Positions 1 through 9,453 of a DNA stretch of 64,000 nt are shown here, piece after piece (within the stretch, counting starts at the first letter, position 1; each line of letters starts with the position of its first letter). This DNA comes from an uncultured Paraglaciecola sp. (lineage in GTDB: Bacteria; Pseudomonadota; Gammaproteobacteria; Enterobacterales; Alteromonadaceae). The notes under the pieces are model-generated. The model had not been told where the DNA came from. It saw nothing but the letters and a program-made list of their open reading frames with translations, and searched no databases. Made by a program: the position numbers and the translations under genes. The stretch lies in contig CANMKA010000011.1 in NCBI GenBank assembly GCA_947498355.1, positions 37,786-101,785 of the forward strand, read 5' to 3'.

Positions 1-1097
1 TCGAATTACAGCGTCTTGGCGCAGAAGTCATAGGCGTAGACCGTTACGCCAATGCTCCAGCTATGCAGGTTGCCCATAGCAGTCACGTCATCAATATGCT
101 CGACCCTGTGGCCTTACGAGGGATTATCGAACGTGAAAAACCTCATTTAGTGGTGCCCGAAATCGAAGCCATAGCGACAGACACCCTAGCTGAGTTAGAG
201 ACCGAAGGCGTGACAATTGTACCCACTGCTAAAGCCACGCAATTGACCATGAACCGCGAGGGTATCCGTTGCTTGGCTGCACAAACCCTAGGTTTGCCAA
301 CGTCAGCGTATGTTTTTGCCGCAACCCACGCCGAATTTACCGCAGGAATAAAACAGATAGGCCTACCATGTGTAGTTAAACCCATCATGAGTTCTTCGGG
401 TAAAGGGCAATCTTTGGTCAAAACTCAAGATGATATAGACGCAGCTTGGCAATACGCGCAAGAAGGGGGGCGTGCAGGCCAAGGAAAAGTCATTATTGAA
501 GGGTTTGTCGATTTTGATTACGAAATCACCCTGCTCACAATAAACGCAGTAGATGGTATGCATTTTTGTACGCCCATAGGCCACCGCCAAGAAGATGGCG
601 ACTACCGTGAATCATGGCAACCCGCAGCCATGTCACAAAAGGCTATCGAACAAGCACAACACGTCGCCCAAAAAGTGGTACAAGCGTTAGGAGGCTTTGG
701 GTTATTTGGTGTTGAACTATTTGTAAAAGGCGACCAAGTTATTTTTAGCGAAGTGTCGCCGCGCCCTCACGATACAGGGTTAGTGACCTTGATCTCCCAA
801 GACTTATCAGAGTTCGCCTTGCATGCCCGAGCCATTTTAGGTTTACCTATTCACAGTATTGAACAATACGGCCCAAGTGCCTCTGCCGTGATCCTGCGCG
901 AAGGCTCGTCCACAGACATTCGCTTTAGCGGCCTAGAGCAAGCCCTCGCCCAACCAAGTACACAAATTAGGTTGTTTGGTAAACCCGAAATACAAGGTCG
1001 CCGCCGTTTAGGCGTTGCCCTAACACGCGACACAAATATCGACCAAGCCATCAACAAAGCCATCGCCACCGCAAAAAAAATTGACGTAAAATTTTGA
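1..1097 (+). CDS. purT: Formate-dependent phosphoribosylglycinamide formyltransferase 2 (5' truncated by window edge)
   Basis: Ligates formate to GAR using ATP, giving FGAR in purine synthesis without folate. The open frame is already running at base 3, and its first 20 codons (from [15 protein letters not shown]) match the PurT N-terminal domain, so the first roughly 30 residues lie outside the window. An internal ATG at 63 is therefore not the start. Motifs fit an ATP-grasp enzyme: the PEIEAIAT segment, the [17 protein letters not shown]-binding loop, and the metal/ATP site around [22 protein letters not shown]. The C-terminus is complete. It is the last housekeeping gene before the repeat block and CRISPR locus. 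Confidence 0.97.
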   Translation, partial: ELQRLGAEVIGVDRYANAPAMQVAHSSHVINMLDPVALRGIIEREKPHLVVPEIEAIATDTLAELETEGVTIVPTAKATQLTMNREGIRCLAAQTLGLPTSAYVFAATHAEFTAGIKQIGLPCVVKPIMSSSGKGQSLVKTQDDIDAAWQYAQEGGRAGQGKVIIEGFVDFDYEITLLTINAVDGMHFCTPIGHRQEDGDYRESWQPAAMSQKAIEQAQHVAQKVVQALGGFGLFGVELFVKGDQVIFSEVSPRPHDTGLVTLISQDLSEFALHARAILGLPIHSIEQYGPSASAVILREGSSTDIRFSGLEQALAQPSTQIRLFGKPEIQGRRRLGVALTRDTNIDQAINKAIATAKKIDVKF

Positions 1098-1690
1098 TTA
1101 GATAGCAGGCAAAAGCAGAAAATAGCAGGGGATAGTAGCGAGTAAATAGTAGCTAGATAAAAGCAGAAAAGATTAAAAGCAAAAAGACGTTGAACCACAG
1201 AGGGCACGGAGAGCACAGAGGAAAAGCAAAGAGCAGCAGAAAGTAAATAGTAGCTAGTAAAAGCGAGAAGAACTGAAACCCCCACCCCGCCCGTCATTCC
1301 AGAGGTCTTTTGATCTGGAATCCAAGAGCAAGGGCAGGGGATAGTAGCTAGTAAATAGGGGCTAGAGAAAAGCAAAAAAGATCAAAAGCAAAAAGACGTT
1401 GAACCACAGAGGGCACGGAGAGCACAGAGGAAAAGAAACAACAGTCCCCTCTCGTCATTCCAGAAGTCTTTTGATCTGGAATCCAAGAGTTGGGGCAGGG
1501 GATAGTAGCGAGCAAATAGAGGCTAGACAAAAGCAGAAAAGATCAAGAGCAAAAAGACGTTGAACCACAGAGGAAAAGCAAAGAGCAGCAGAAAGTAAAT
1601 AGTAGCTAGTAAAAGCGAGAAGAACTGAAACCCCCACCCCTCTCGTCATTCCAGAGGTCTTTTGATCTGGAGTCCAATCTCTTAAGTTCG
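1098..1690. repeat. Composite intergenic repeat block 1 (three near-tandem units)
   Basis: About 590 bp without a credible gene. It has three imperfect units, each with a hairpin element (arms ATTCCAGA/TCTGGAAT around GGTCTTTTGA or AGTCTTTTGA) and a purine-rich element of the type TTGAACCACAGAGGGCACGG. Hairpins lie at 1296-1321, 1457-1482 and 1648-1673; the third has a TCTGGAGT right arm. The CCACAGAG elements start near 1190, 1399 and 1560. AT-rich tracts of the type TAAATAGTAGCTAGTAAAAG lie between. The same units recur in blocks at about 14.2, 16.7, 21.7 and 61.3 kb; the 14-22 kb copies are in the opposite orientation. Open frames here are low-complexity artefacts of the repeat. Confidence 0.9.
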
Positions 1691-1728
1691 GCGAAATTTA
1701 TTCAGTGTAAATTATTGCTCTAGGCCGT

Positions 1729-1773
1729 TATTCTCGATATGGTGAGAATACTCATCTTGCAGTATTGAGAATA
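1729..1773 (+). promoter_or_regulatory. Candidate operator of the WYL regulator
   Basis: TATTCTC at 1729-1735 and GAGAATA at 1744-1750 form a perfect 7-bp inverted repeat with an 8-bp spacer. A third GAGAATA half-site lies at 1767-1773, ten bases before the preferred ATG at 1783. Position and symmetry fit autoregulation by the dimeric winged-helix WYL protein encoded immediately downstream. CapW/BrxR proteins are known to bind inverted repeats in their own promoters; binding here is inferred. Confidence 0.5.
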
Positions 1774-1782
1774 AACAACGAC

Positions 1783-2607
1783 ATGGACGAACGTTTTTAC
1801 TACATAGAAATGCAGTGTTATTGGCAAGGCAAAGTGAACAGCACGCATATTAGCCAGCAATTTTCTATTAGTCGTACCCAAGGGCAAAAGTATCTTGCTA
1901 ATTATCAGGCGCTGCACCCCAACAACCTTAAATACGATACCGCAAAAAAGGGGTTTATTCCGCGCTCTAGTTTTGTTCCTAAGTACATATCAGGGCAAGT
2001 TAGTGAATACCTAAACTGGCTAGACAATGCTCAAGTTTATCCTGTAAAGCGCTCGCAAACCCTCACCACTAATACATCCCTAAGTCCGCCAGAGCGGCAA
2101 GTGTCTCCAACCGTCATTCGATCCTTAGTTCAAGCAATACAGAATAAGCAAAGAATAGAAGTCGACTATGTGTCTTTGTCAAACCCTAACCAAGAAGGGC
2201 GAATTATCCAGCCTCACGTATTTGTGCGCACGGGTTTGCGTTGGCATTTACGCGCATATGATGAAAGTCGCAGTCAGTTTAGAGACTTTGTGCTAAGTCG
2301 ATTTAGGGGCCAACCAGAAATACTTGGCAAAGCAAGTCACACTGCGGCTAGCGACAAAGCATGGAACACCAATATAAACCTAGTTCTGATCCCAGACTCG
2401 CGTTTTAGCCCAGCCCAAAAACAAGTTATCGAGGGCGAGTACAATATGCAAAACGGCCAGCTTACTATTACAACAAGAGCGGCATTAGCCCATTACCTAC
2501 TCCAAGAAATGCAAGTCAATTTGAAGTTTCACGACGAATACCCCGAAGCCCAGCAACTGGTACTTGCCAACAAACAACAAATAAAGCAATGGCTGTTTAA
2601 TGCTTGA
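1783..2607 (+). CDS. WYL-domain transcriptional regulator, CapW/BrxR-like
   Basis: Likely ligand-responsive repressor. The N-terminal ~80 residues look like a winged helix-turn-helix (GKVNSTHISQQFSISRTQ). The C-terminal half is a WYL domain, with the IEVDYVSLSNP strand and a WHLRAYD core at about residue 154 in place of the canonical WYL, followed by FRDFVLSRFRG. This layout resembles the CapW/BrxR repressors of CBASS and BREX defence loci. ATG 1783 is preferred; an upstream in-frame TTG at 1765 would add six residues and overlap the third operator half-site. It stands 112 bp before cas3 on the same strand, so it may control the cas operon, itself, or both. The family is well supported; the target is inferred. 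Confidence 0.85.
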   Translation: MDERFYYIEMQCYWQGKVNSTHISQQFSISRTQGQKYLANYQALHPNNLKYDTAKKGFIPRSSFVPKYISGQVSEYLNWLDNAQVYPVKRSQTLTTNTSLSPPERQVSPTVIRSLVQAIQNKQRIEVDYVSLSNPNQEGRIIQPHVFVRTGLRWHLRAYDESRSQFRDFVLSRFRGQPEILGKASHTAASDKAWNTNINLVLIPDSRFSPAQKQVIEGEYNMQNGQLTITTRAALAHYLLQEMQVNLKFHDEYPEAQQLVLANKQQIKQWLFNA

Positions 2608-2719
2608 ACCTCGGTTTAGCAGGCAAACCCGCCAACAAAGTTTACTGGTTTTATTTCAGGGATTTTCAAGCATACATAGACTACGGATACTGGACCTAAT
2701 AGGTGTTAGGGAATAAAGA

Positions 2720-5236
2720 ATGAAAGATTTGCCGCCGTTAGATTTAGATAATTTAAGTAACTTATTTATTGCCCATGTAAAAGAAGGAGGCAATGAAAAA
2801 ATCCAAAAATTGGCAATTCACCTAATTGAAGCTGGTGAGTTGGCGGGTATATTTGCAGCTAAAATTGGTCTGCATGATGTAGGGTATACTCTTGGGCTGT
2901 TACATGACTTTGGAAAATATAGCTTAGAGTTTCAGGCTTATATTAAATCGGGCACTGGTCTTATTGAGCAGGATGAAGAAGAGTGGATTGACTCATCTTT
3001 GTTGAAAGGCAAGATAGATCATTCTACTGCTGGTGCTCAGTATATTTTTGAAAAGCTAAGGGGTATTGGCAGTGCAGGGCAAGGTGAGCTGTGCGGACAA
3101 ATTTTGGCTTTGTGCATTGCTTCTCATCATAGCGGTCTAATCGACTGTTTAGATACGGATAAAAATGCCGTTTTTGATAAAAGAATGCATAAAGATAATG
3201 CTAAAACTCATATACAGGAATGTATCGCCAACGTTGATGTTGGTGTAAAAAAATTGGCGGATAATTTGTTGGATGAAAAACTCGTCCGCGAAATGTTGCA
3301 GGTCATACTTAAAATTGTTAAACAGCCAAAGCTTAATGAAATCTTTAGCTTGGAAGAGGCTTTTACATTAGGTACTTTTACCCGATTTTTATTTAGTTGT
3401 TTGATTGATGCTGATCGAATAAATAGTGCGGAATTTGAGTTGCCAGAGCGTAAGCAAATTCGTCAAGGCCAACTAGAGTATTTTAACTGGGATATTGCTA
3501 TTGAGAGGCTAAATAACAAGTTAAATAACTTTGAAATAAAGCATCCAATAGATGATATACGAAAGAGTATTTCAGACACTTGTTATCAGCGTTCTTTTGA
3601 TAAACAAGGGATTTATTCATTAACCGTTCCTACTGGTGGTGGAAAAACCTTAGCTAGTCTGCGTTACGCGCTACATCATGCTAAGTTGCATCAGTTAGAC
3701 CGAATCATTTATGTGATCCCATATACATCTATTATTGAACAAAATGCTCAAGCAGTAAGAAAAATTGTTGAGCGGGATGATGATGCATTCTCTTGGGTAT
3801 TAGAACATCACAGTAATATCGAGCCAGATAAACAAACTTGGCGCTCTAAATTAGTTGCTGAAAACTGGGATGCTCCCATTGTATTTACGACTATGGTGCA
3901 GTTTTTAGAAACATTATTTTCGGGCGGCACTAAAAGTGTCAGGCGTATGCACCAACTTGCTAAATCGGTGTTAATTTTTGATGAAATACAGACCTTACCT
4001 ATTAATTGTGTTCATATGTTTTGTCATTCATTAAATTTCTTGTCAGAACATGCTAACACTACAGCAGTGTTATGCACTGCTACTCAGCCGACATTAAATT
4101 CTTTATATAATCCTAAATATGGCAGTCTTCGTTTGGCTAAGAATGCTGAGATTGTGCATGATACTGCACAGCTTTTTGATGATCTTAAACGGATTGATGT
4201 CGTTAACCGCTGTAAAGCCGGAGGTTGGAGCAAAGCCGAAATATTTGATTGGGTTCAGCAGCGCTTTGCTCAAACGAAAAGCTGTTTAGTCATTGTTAAT
4301 ACGAAAACATGGGCAAAAGATATATTTGTAGCGTGTCAGCAATTTGTGCATAAAGGTGAATTGTTTCATTTAAGTACTCATCAATGTCCAGCCCACAGAA
4401 AAGCTTTATTGAGTGAAATTCGTTTACGCTTGAAAGATAAAAAACCTGTTTTATGTATTAGTACTCAATTAATAGAAGCGGGGGTAGATATCTCTTTTGC
4501 ACATGTAGTCCGCTTCTTAGCTGGTCTAGATTCTATCGCGCAGGCAGGGGGCCGTTGTAACCGAAGTGGTGAGTTAGAGAATGAGCTAGGTCAACCCGTA
4601 CGGGGAACACTTGATGTTATCAATCCTACTGAAGAATCGATCACTAATTTAGTAGATATAAAAGAAGGACAAACCTGTACTAAGCGATTATTTCAAGATA
4701 TTGATATTGGAGATATTTTATCGCCTATGGCAATGAAGCTATATTTCAAATATTTCTTTTTTGAAAGGCATAAAGAGATGGTATTTCCTATAAAAAATTC
4801 TAACGACTCATTGTTAAATGTTCTTGCGAATAACGACAACAATAATGGGAAGTTGATCAATGAATCCCGTAGGAAGAGAAATAAACTCCCGTTATTACAA
4901 CAGTCTTTTATGACAGCAGGAAAAGTGTTTAAAGCAATAGATGCACCGACCAAAAGTATCATTGTTCCATATAACGCTGAGGCAAAAGCGTTAATTACAA
5001 CTTTATGTGGAACCCATAAAACCTTTAATGCCTCAAAGTTTTACGAGAGTCTAAAAAAAGCCCAGCAATACAGTGTCAATGTGTTTCCTAATGTGTGGGC
5101 GAATTTGCAAGAAAGTGAAGCGGTTCGAGAAGTACAAGTTGGTCAGGGAATCTATTACTTAGATGAAAGTTATTACAACAATGCATTTGGTCTGAGCACG
5201 GATCGAGTGGGCGATCTTGCAGTCAATATTTGTTAA
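2720..5236 (+). CDS. cas3: CRISPR-associated helicase-nuclease Cas3, type I-C
   Basis: Recruited by Cascade to unwind and degrade target DNA. The N-terminal HD nuclease domain has the metal motif LLHDFGKYSLEF (H62, D63) and a downstream HHSGLID. The SF2 helicase has Walker A PTGGGKT at residues 304-310, the motif II variant DEIQ at 421-424, a CTATQPT motif III, and motif VI QAGGRCNR at 608-615. At 838 residues it is a normal full-length HD-helicase fusion. It opens a seven-gene operon; the next gene starts 16 bp downstream. The ATG at 2720 follows GGGAATAAAGA. No frameshift or lost motif was seen. Confidence 0.97.
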   Translation: MKDLPPLDLDNLSNLFIAHVKEGGNEKIQKLAIHLIEAGELAGIFAAKIGLHDVGYTLGLLHDFGKYSLEFQAYIKSGTGLIEQDEEEWIDSSLLKGKIDHSTAGAQYIFEKLRGIGSAGQGELCGQILALCIASHHSGLIDCLDTDKNAVFDKRMHKDNAKTHIQECIANVDVGVKKLADNLLDEKLVREMLQVILKIVKQPKLNEIFSLEEAFTLGTFTRFLFSCLIDADRINSAEFELPERKQIRQGQLEYFNWDIAIERLNNKLNNFEIKHPIDDIRKSISDTCYQRSFDKQGIYSLTVPTGGGKTLASLRYALHHAKLHQLDRIIYVIPYTSIIEQNAQAVRKIVERDDDAFSWVLEHHSNIEPDKQTWRSKLVAENWDAPIVFTTMVQFLETLFSGGTKSVRRMHQLAKSVLIFDEIQTLPINCVHMFCHSLNFLSEHANTTAVLCTATQPTLNSLYNPKYGSLRLAKNAEIVHDTAQLFDDLKRIDVVNRCKAGGWSKAEIFDWVQQRFAQTKSCLVIVNTKTWAKDIFVACQQFVHKGELFHLSTHQCPAHRKALLSEIRLRLKDKKPVLCISTQLIEAGVDISFAHVVRFLAGLDSIAQAGGRCNRSGELENELGQPVRGTLDVINPTEESITNLVDIKEGQTCTKRLFQDIDIGDILSPMAMKLYFKYFFFERHKEMVFPIKNSNDSLLNVLANNDNNNGKLINESRRKRNKLPLLQQSFMTAGKVFKAIDAPTKSIIVPYNAEAKALITTLCGTHKTFNASKFYESLKKAQQYSVNVFPNVWANLQESEAVREVQVGQGIYYLDESYYNNAFGLSTDRVGDLAVNIC

Positions 5237-5252
5237 TAGGGATAAGTTGAAT

Positions 5253-5957
5253 ATGAAAAATAGCATCAGTTTCACATTATCAGGGCGTTATGCCTTATTT
5301 ACTGATCCGATAACCAAAATAGGGGGGGAGAAATGTTCTTACCATATCCCGACCTACGAGGCACTTATAGGTGTACTTAAATCCATATATTGGAAGCCTA
5401 CTTTGATTTGGGTGGTTGACCGCGTACGTGTGATAAAACCTATTCGCACACAAACAAAAGGAACTAAACCTTTGGTTTGGGGAGGAGGTAACAGTCTTGC
5501 TATTTATACGTTTTTACATGAAGTGGAATACCAAGTTGAGGCCCATTTTGAATGGAACATGCATAGACCAGAGCTAGCCAAAGATAGAATCGACGGTAAA
5601 CACTTTGCCATCGCTAAACGGACGTTAGAAAAAGGTGGACGACAAGATATCTTCTTAGGCGTAAGAGATTGTCAGGGATATGTTGAGCCTTGTGAGTTTG
5701 GTGCGGGTGATGGGGCTTATGATGGAATAGATAGATTGGATTATGGCTTGATGTTCCACGGCTTTGATTATCCAGACGAAACAGGAGTTAATGAATTACA
5801 TGCCCGCTTCTGGCGACCTGTTATGAAATATGGGGTAGTTGAGTTTACTCGCCCTGAAGACTGTGACATTAAACGGTTTGTACGCGAGATGATACCTAAA
5901 GAGTTTGGTTTGAATACAAACCTAAAACCGGTGTCATCAGAAGAGGTGCCACTATGA
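5253..5957 (+). CDS. cas5c: Cas5c (Cas5d) crRNA-processing endoribonuclease, type I-C
   Basis: In type I-C, Cas5 rather than Cas6 cleaves the pre-crRNA and stays bound to the 5' handle in Cascade. The ATG at 5253 follows an AGGGATAAG-type ribosome site and is preferred over an in-frame ATG at 5217 that lies inside cas3. With this start, Y46, K116 and H117 (in DGKHFAI) fall at exactly the positions reported for the catalytic residues of Bacillus halodurans Cas5d, which supports both identity and start. There is a glycine-rich GGGRQD-like loop near residue 128. The stop overlaps the cas8c start by 4 bp (ATGA), suggesting translational coupling. Confidence 0.96.
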   Translation: MKNSISFTLSGRYALFTDPITKIGGEKCSYHIPTYEALIGVLKSIYWKPTLIWVVDRVRVIKPIRTQTKGTKPLVWGGGNSLAIYTFLHEVEYQVEAHFEWNMHRPELAKDRIDGKHFAIAKRTLEKGGRQDIFLGVRDCQGYVEPCEFGAGDGAYDGIDRLDYGLMFHGFDYPDETGVNELHARFWRPVMKYGVVEFTRPEDCDIKRFVREMIPKEFGLNTNLKPVSSEEVPL

Positions 5958-7945
5958 GCTGGATGGCACAGTTGTATGACACGTACGAACAGGCAATGTT
6001 GCTTGATGATATGAGTGGCAGCCGCCCTATGCCAATCAGCCACACAATTCAAAATGCTCATATTGTTATTTTTATTGATGACGAAGGAAACTTTAAACGT
6101 GCAGAGGTACTAGATAAAACACAAATAGTGTTACCTGCTACCGAAAAATCTGCAGGCAGAAGCAGTGGCGAGGCACCTCATGCTCTTGCTGATAAAATTC
6201 AATATGTAGCTGGTGATTATGAATTGTTTGGCGGACTCAAGTCAGCATATTTTAATGGTTATCAAAGGCAACTACAAAAATGGATAGAGTCGGGACTTAG
6301 CACCCCCAGCATAGCAGCGATATATCAATACATTGTTAAACAAACTGTCGTTGCAGATCTTGTTCGTGAAAAAATTCTATGGGCTAAAGATAACGTACTA
6401 ATAACCAGCTGGGATGATAGTTCTGATACTACCCCTGCCCTTTTTAAAACCTTACCAAAGGAAAAAGGACAGTTAGATCAAGGCAGTGCATTGGTGTGTT
6501 GGGCGGTTGAGTCAGACAACATTGAATACACAAAAACTTGGCAGGATCCAGATATTCAACAACAGTGGATTGCTTATGAGTCCCAAAGAGCTAGTAGTCA
6601 GACAGTTTGCTATGTGTCAGGCAAAAATGAACCTCTAGCACTAAATCATCCAGCTAAATTAAGACATTCTGGTGATAAAGCAAAGTTAATTTCTGCCAAT
6701 GATTTAAGCGGTTTTACTTTTAAAGGACGTTTTACTGATAGTAAAAAAACGATTGAACATAGTGGCTTACAAGCTTCAAGTGTGGGCTTTCTAACCGCTC
6801 AAAAAGCTCACAATGCATTACGCTGGTTAATAGATAGAAAGCAGTGCACGTTAAAAAATGGCGATCAAATTATCGTTGTTTGGGCTGTGTCTGGTAAAGA
6901 CACCCCTTCAGCCTTTGGAGAGTCTATTCCTGAGCCAGACATATGGGATTTGAGCCCAGTGGAAATTGCCATAGATGATAGGCCTGAGCATACACCTGAT
7001 CTGACCTCTGATTTAGGTGAGTCTTACGCAAAAAAATTAAAAAGTTACATGCAAGGTTATCATAAAAGCTTAAAACCAGAAGATACCATATCCATTATGG
7101 CGATTGATTCTGCTACGCCCGGTCGAATGGCGGTGACTTATTATCGTAAATCTATGCCCAAAGATTACCTAGACGATATTACCGCATGGCATACTGATTT
7201 TGCATGGCCACAGAGAGTTGTTAAAGAGAGAGTATCTGAAAAAGGGAAATCTAGCGGACCTGTAAACTGGCCTATTCAAGCACCTTCTCCATACTCGATA
7301 ATGCAAGCCCTTTACGGTGATATTCTTAAGAGTAATGAATCACTTAAAAAACAGTTTTATCAACGCATACTGCCTTGTCTCGTTGAACGGGCTTGTATTC
7401 CACAAGATATGCTTAGGCTTTCATTTCAACAAGCGTGTAAATCAACTAATAAAGATTACTGGGAATGGGAGAGAAACCTTGGTGTCGCATGCGCCCTATA
7501 CAGAGGCTTTTATGCCCGTCATTTCGATAAATCTAAACGAAAGGAAATATCCATGTCATTAGATACAACAATTACCTCAAGGGATTATTTGTATGGTCGT
7601 TTGTTGGCCGTTGCAGAAAACATTGAAAGTTATGCTTTGTCTATAGCTGATGTGACCCGTCCTACTTCTGCTAACCGACTAATGCAACGTTTTGCAGACA
7701 GGCCCTATACAACGTGGTTAACCATATATAAACAGTTAGACCCCTATATACAGCAATTAAGCACTCGTCGACCGCGTTTTTTAAACAACAGACAAAAAGA
7801 GCTTGATCAAATCAAAGATGCATTTAATTACGATGATTTTACAAATAATACTCAATTAAAAGGAGAGTTTTTATTGGGCTTTCATTGTCAACGATTAGCC
7901 TTTAAAGCAAATAAAGAAACGAATGTAACAGAGCAAGGAGAATAG
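5954..7945 (+). CDS. cas8c: Cas8c (Csd1), large subunit of the type I-C Cascade
   Basis: Large Cascade subunit, which recognises the PAM and helps open the target. The N-terminus MSWMAQLYDTYEQAM and the segments YVSGKNEPLALNHPAKLR and SDSKKT-like are typical of Csd1. At 663 residues it is slightly longer than many Csd1 proteins. It overlaps cas5c by 4 bp. The C-terminal ~130 residues are helical and probably also translated separately as Cas11c (see the entry at 7553). The strand and order, between cas5c and cas7c, are canonical for I-C. Confidence 0.95.
   Translation: MSWMAQLYDTYEQAMLLDDMSGSRPMPISHTIQNAHIVIFIDDEGNFKRAEVLDKTQIVLPATEKSAGRSSGEAPHALADKIQYVAGDYELFGGLKSAYFNGYQRQLQKWIESGLSTPSIAAIYQYIVKQTVVADLVREKILWAKDNVLITSWDDSSDTTPALFKTLPKEKGQLDQGSALVCWAVESDNIEYTKTWQDPDIQQQWIAYESQRASSQTVCYVSGKNEPLALNHPAKLRHSGDKAKLISANDLSGFTFKGRFTDSKKTIEHSGLQASSVGFLTAQKAHNALRWLIDRKQCTLKNGDQIIVVWAVSGKDTPSAFGESIPEPDIWDLSPVEIAIDDRPEHTPDLTSDLGESYAKKLKSYMQGYHKSLKPEDTISIMAIDSATPGRMAVTYYRKSMPKDYLDDITAWHTDFAWPQRVVKERVSEKGKSSGPVNWPIQAPSPYSIMQALYGDILKSNESLKKQFYQRILPCLVERACIPQDMLRLSFQQACKSTNKDYWEWERNLGVACALYRGFYARHFDKSKRKEISMSLDTTITSRDYLYGRLLAVAENIESYALSIADVTRPTSANRLMQRFADRPYTTWLTIYKQLDPYIQQLSTRRPRFLNNRQKELDQIKDAFNYDDFTNNTQLKGEFLLGFHCQRLAFKANKETNVTEQGE
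7553..7945 (+). CDS. cas11c: Cas11c small subunit from an internal start within cas8c
   Basis: Type I-C systems are known to produce their small subunit from an internal in-frame start in the 3' part of cas8c. Here ATG 7553 is codon 534 of cas8c and is preceded by AAGGAAA at 7541-7547, a strong ribosome site at suitable spacing. The product would be 130 residues (MSLDTTITSRDYLYG...), helical, and of the size reported for Cas11c. It would line the Cascade belly and stabilise the R-loop. The site and the frame are visible; separate translation is inferred from the family. Confidence 0.75.
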   Translation: MSLDTTITSRDYLYGRLLAVAENIESYALSIADVTRPTSANRLMQRFADRPYTTWLTIYKQLDPYIQQLSTRRPRFLNNRQKELDQIKDAFNYDDFTNNTQLKGEFLLGFHCQRLAFKANKETNVTEQGE

Positions 7946-7947
7946 TG

Positions 7948-8799
7948 ATGAGTTTACAAAATAAAATTGATTTCGCGATTATTTTTTCAGTAAAAAATGC
8001 TAACCCAAATGGAGATCCGTTAAATGGAAATCGTCCACGTACTGACTTTGGTGGTTTTGGTGAAGTCACCGATGTGTGTTTAAAACGTAAGCTGCGTGAC
8101 CGTTTAATGGAACAAAAAACAAGTATTTTTGTACAGTCGGATGAAAATAAAATTGACGGCATGACAAGTCTTAGAAACCGTGCTGAGTCCGAAGAATTTG
8201 GCCTAGGCAAAGCAGCGTTTAACGGTAAAAAAATCTCAGCAGATGAAACCGCAAAAATGGCGTGTAAAAAATGGTTTGATGTAAGAAGTTTTGGGCAGAT
8301 GTTTGCCTATAAAGGCGAAAAAAGTGGTGGTGGGGTCTCCATCGCTATTCGTGGTCCAGTAACAATTCAGTCTGCTTTTTCTATCGAGCCCGTGGGTATT
8401 ACAAGTACTCAAATTACCAAAAGTGTTAGCGGTGAAGGAGACGGTGAGAAAAAAGCGTCGGATACCATGGGGATGAAACACCGAGTTGACGGAGCTATTT
8501 ATGTCGCATATGGGGCCATGACACCACAACTAGCTGAGCGTACAGGTTTTAGTAATGAAGATGCAGAAACAATAAAGACGGTATTACCCAAGCTTTTTGA
8601 AGGTGATGCATCGTCAGCACGACCAGAAGGCTCTATGGCTGTCGAAAAAGTGATTTGGTGGCAGCACAACAGTAAAGCAGGTCAATATTCATCTGCCAAA
8701 GTACATAGGACATTGAAAGTGAACGCTGACGGTACATTTGATGATGGGCTACTCAACTCATTGGGTGACTTACAGCCAGCAGTTATCGACGGTTTTTAA
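7948..8799 (+). CDS. cas7c: Cas7c (Csd2) Cascade backbone subunit
   Basis: Polymerises along the crRNA spacer as the Cascade backbone. The N-terminal KIDFAIIFSVKNANPNGDP and the following LNGNRPRTDFGGFGEVTDV are the hallmark RRM/thumb segments of Csd2, and AIRGPVTIQSAFSIEPV fits the family. The ATG at 7948 sits 7 nt after AAGGAG (7935-7940). A GTG at 7945 directly before it is possible but too close to the ribosome site. At 283 residues it has normal length. It starts 2 bp after the cas8c stop. Confidence 0.97.
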   Translation: MSLQNKIDFAIIFSVKNANPNGDPLNGNRPRTDFGGFGEVTDVCLKRKLRDRLMEQKTSIFVQSDENKIDGMTSLRNRAESEEFGLGKAAFNGKKISADETAKMACKKWFDVRSFGQMFAYKGEKSGGGVSIAIRGPVTIQSAFSIEPVGITSTQITKSVSGEGDGEKKASDTMGMKHRVDGAIYVAYGAMTPQLAERTGFSNEDAETIKTVLPKLFEGDASSARPEGSMAVEKVIWWQHNSKAGQYSSAKVHRTLKVNADGTFDDGLLNSLGDLQPAVIDGF

Positions 8800-8802
8800 A
8801 GT

Positions 8803-9453
8803 TTGGGCGAAAGTAATTCAGAGCGCCTAATCCCGCTATCTGCTCTACAACATTACGCATTCTGCCCAAGGCAGTGTGCGTTAATCCATAATGAGCAGGT
8901 GTGGGCTGAGAATTACTTAACAGCGCATGGTCAGTTATTGCACCAAAGGGTGGACAACGGTGAGCCTGAAACCCGCAAAGGTATTCGTTACGAGCGAGGG
9001 CTGGTGGTGAGTGCGCCTGTACTTGGTCTCACCGGTAAACTGGATTTGTTAGAAAAGGACTTGGCTAGCGGTAAGTTAACCCCTGTTGAGTATAAGAGAG
9101 GTAAGCCTAAAAAAGGGGATTATGACTCGGTGCAATTATGTGCTCAAGTGCTATGTCTTGAAGAAATGACAGGGCAAACGATTACGCAAGGTGCTTTATG
9201 GTATTGGCAAACCCGCAAGCGAGAAATGGTGCCAATCAATGATGCGCTTAGAAAGCGCACATTGGGGTTATTGGATTCAATTAAGCAATTGTTCTCACAA
9301 GAACAAACACCAAAAGCTGTGCATGGAAAACACTGTAAAGCTTGCTCTTTGGCTGATATCTGTAATCCGTTAATTAATCAGCACGATCAAAGTTCACATT
9401 ATGTGGCTGGCCTGTTTAATTTGGATACTAAGAACATGGATGATAACAAGTGA
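8803..9453 (+). CDS. cas4: Cas4 RecB-like nuclease of spacer acquisition
   Basis: Works with Cas1-Cas2 to trim prespacers and set PAM-correct orientation. The start appears to be TTG at 8803, 3 bp after the cas7c stop. Four-cysteine iron-sulfur signature: CPRQC near the N-terminus (C21) and CKACSLADIC near the C-terminus (C178, C181, C187). RecB-type nuclease residues are D81, E96 and K98 (PVEYK), followed by Q111 (QLCAQ). Length 216 residues is typical. The stop overlaps the cas1 GTG start (GTGA), as expected for tightly coupled adaptation genes. Confidence 0.95.
   Translation: MGESNSERLIPLSALQHYAFCPRQCALIHNEQVWAENYLTAHGQLLHQRVDNGEPETRKGIRYERGLVVSAPVLGLTGKLDLLEKDLASGKLTPVEYKRGKPKKGDYDSVQLCAQVLCLEEMTGQTITQGALWYWQTRKREMVPINDALRKRTLGLLDSIKQLFSQEQTPKAVHGKHCKACSLADICNPLINQHDQSSHYVAGLFNLDTKNMDDNK

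Noticed and set aside
851..1649. Minus-strand frames of about 60-175 codons through repeat block 1
   Set aside because: Low-complexity translations of composite repeats, sharing the same peptide in other repeat blocks.
7317..7562. Alternative-frame 81-codon frame inside cas8c
   Set aside because: Out-of-frame shadow; the real internal start is the in-frame ATG 7553 with AAGGAAA.
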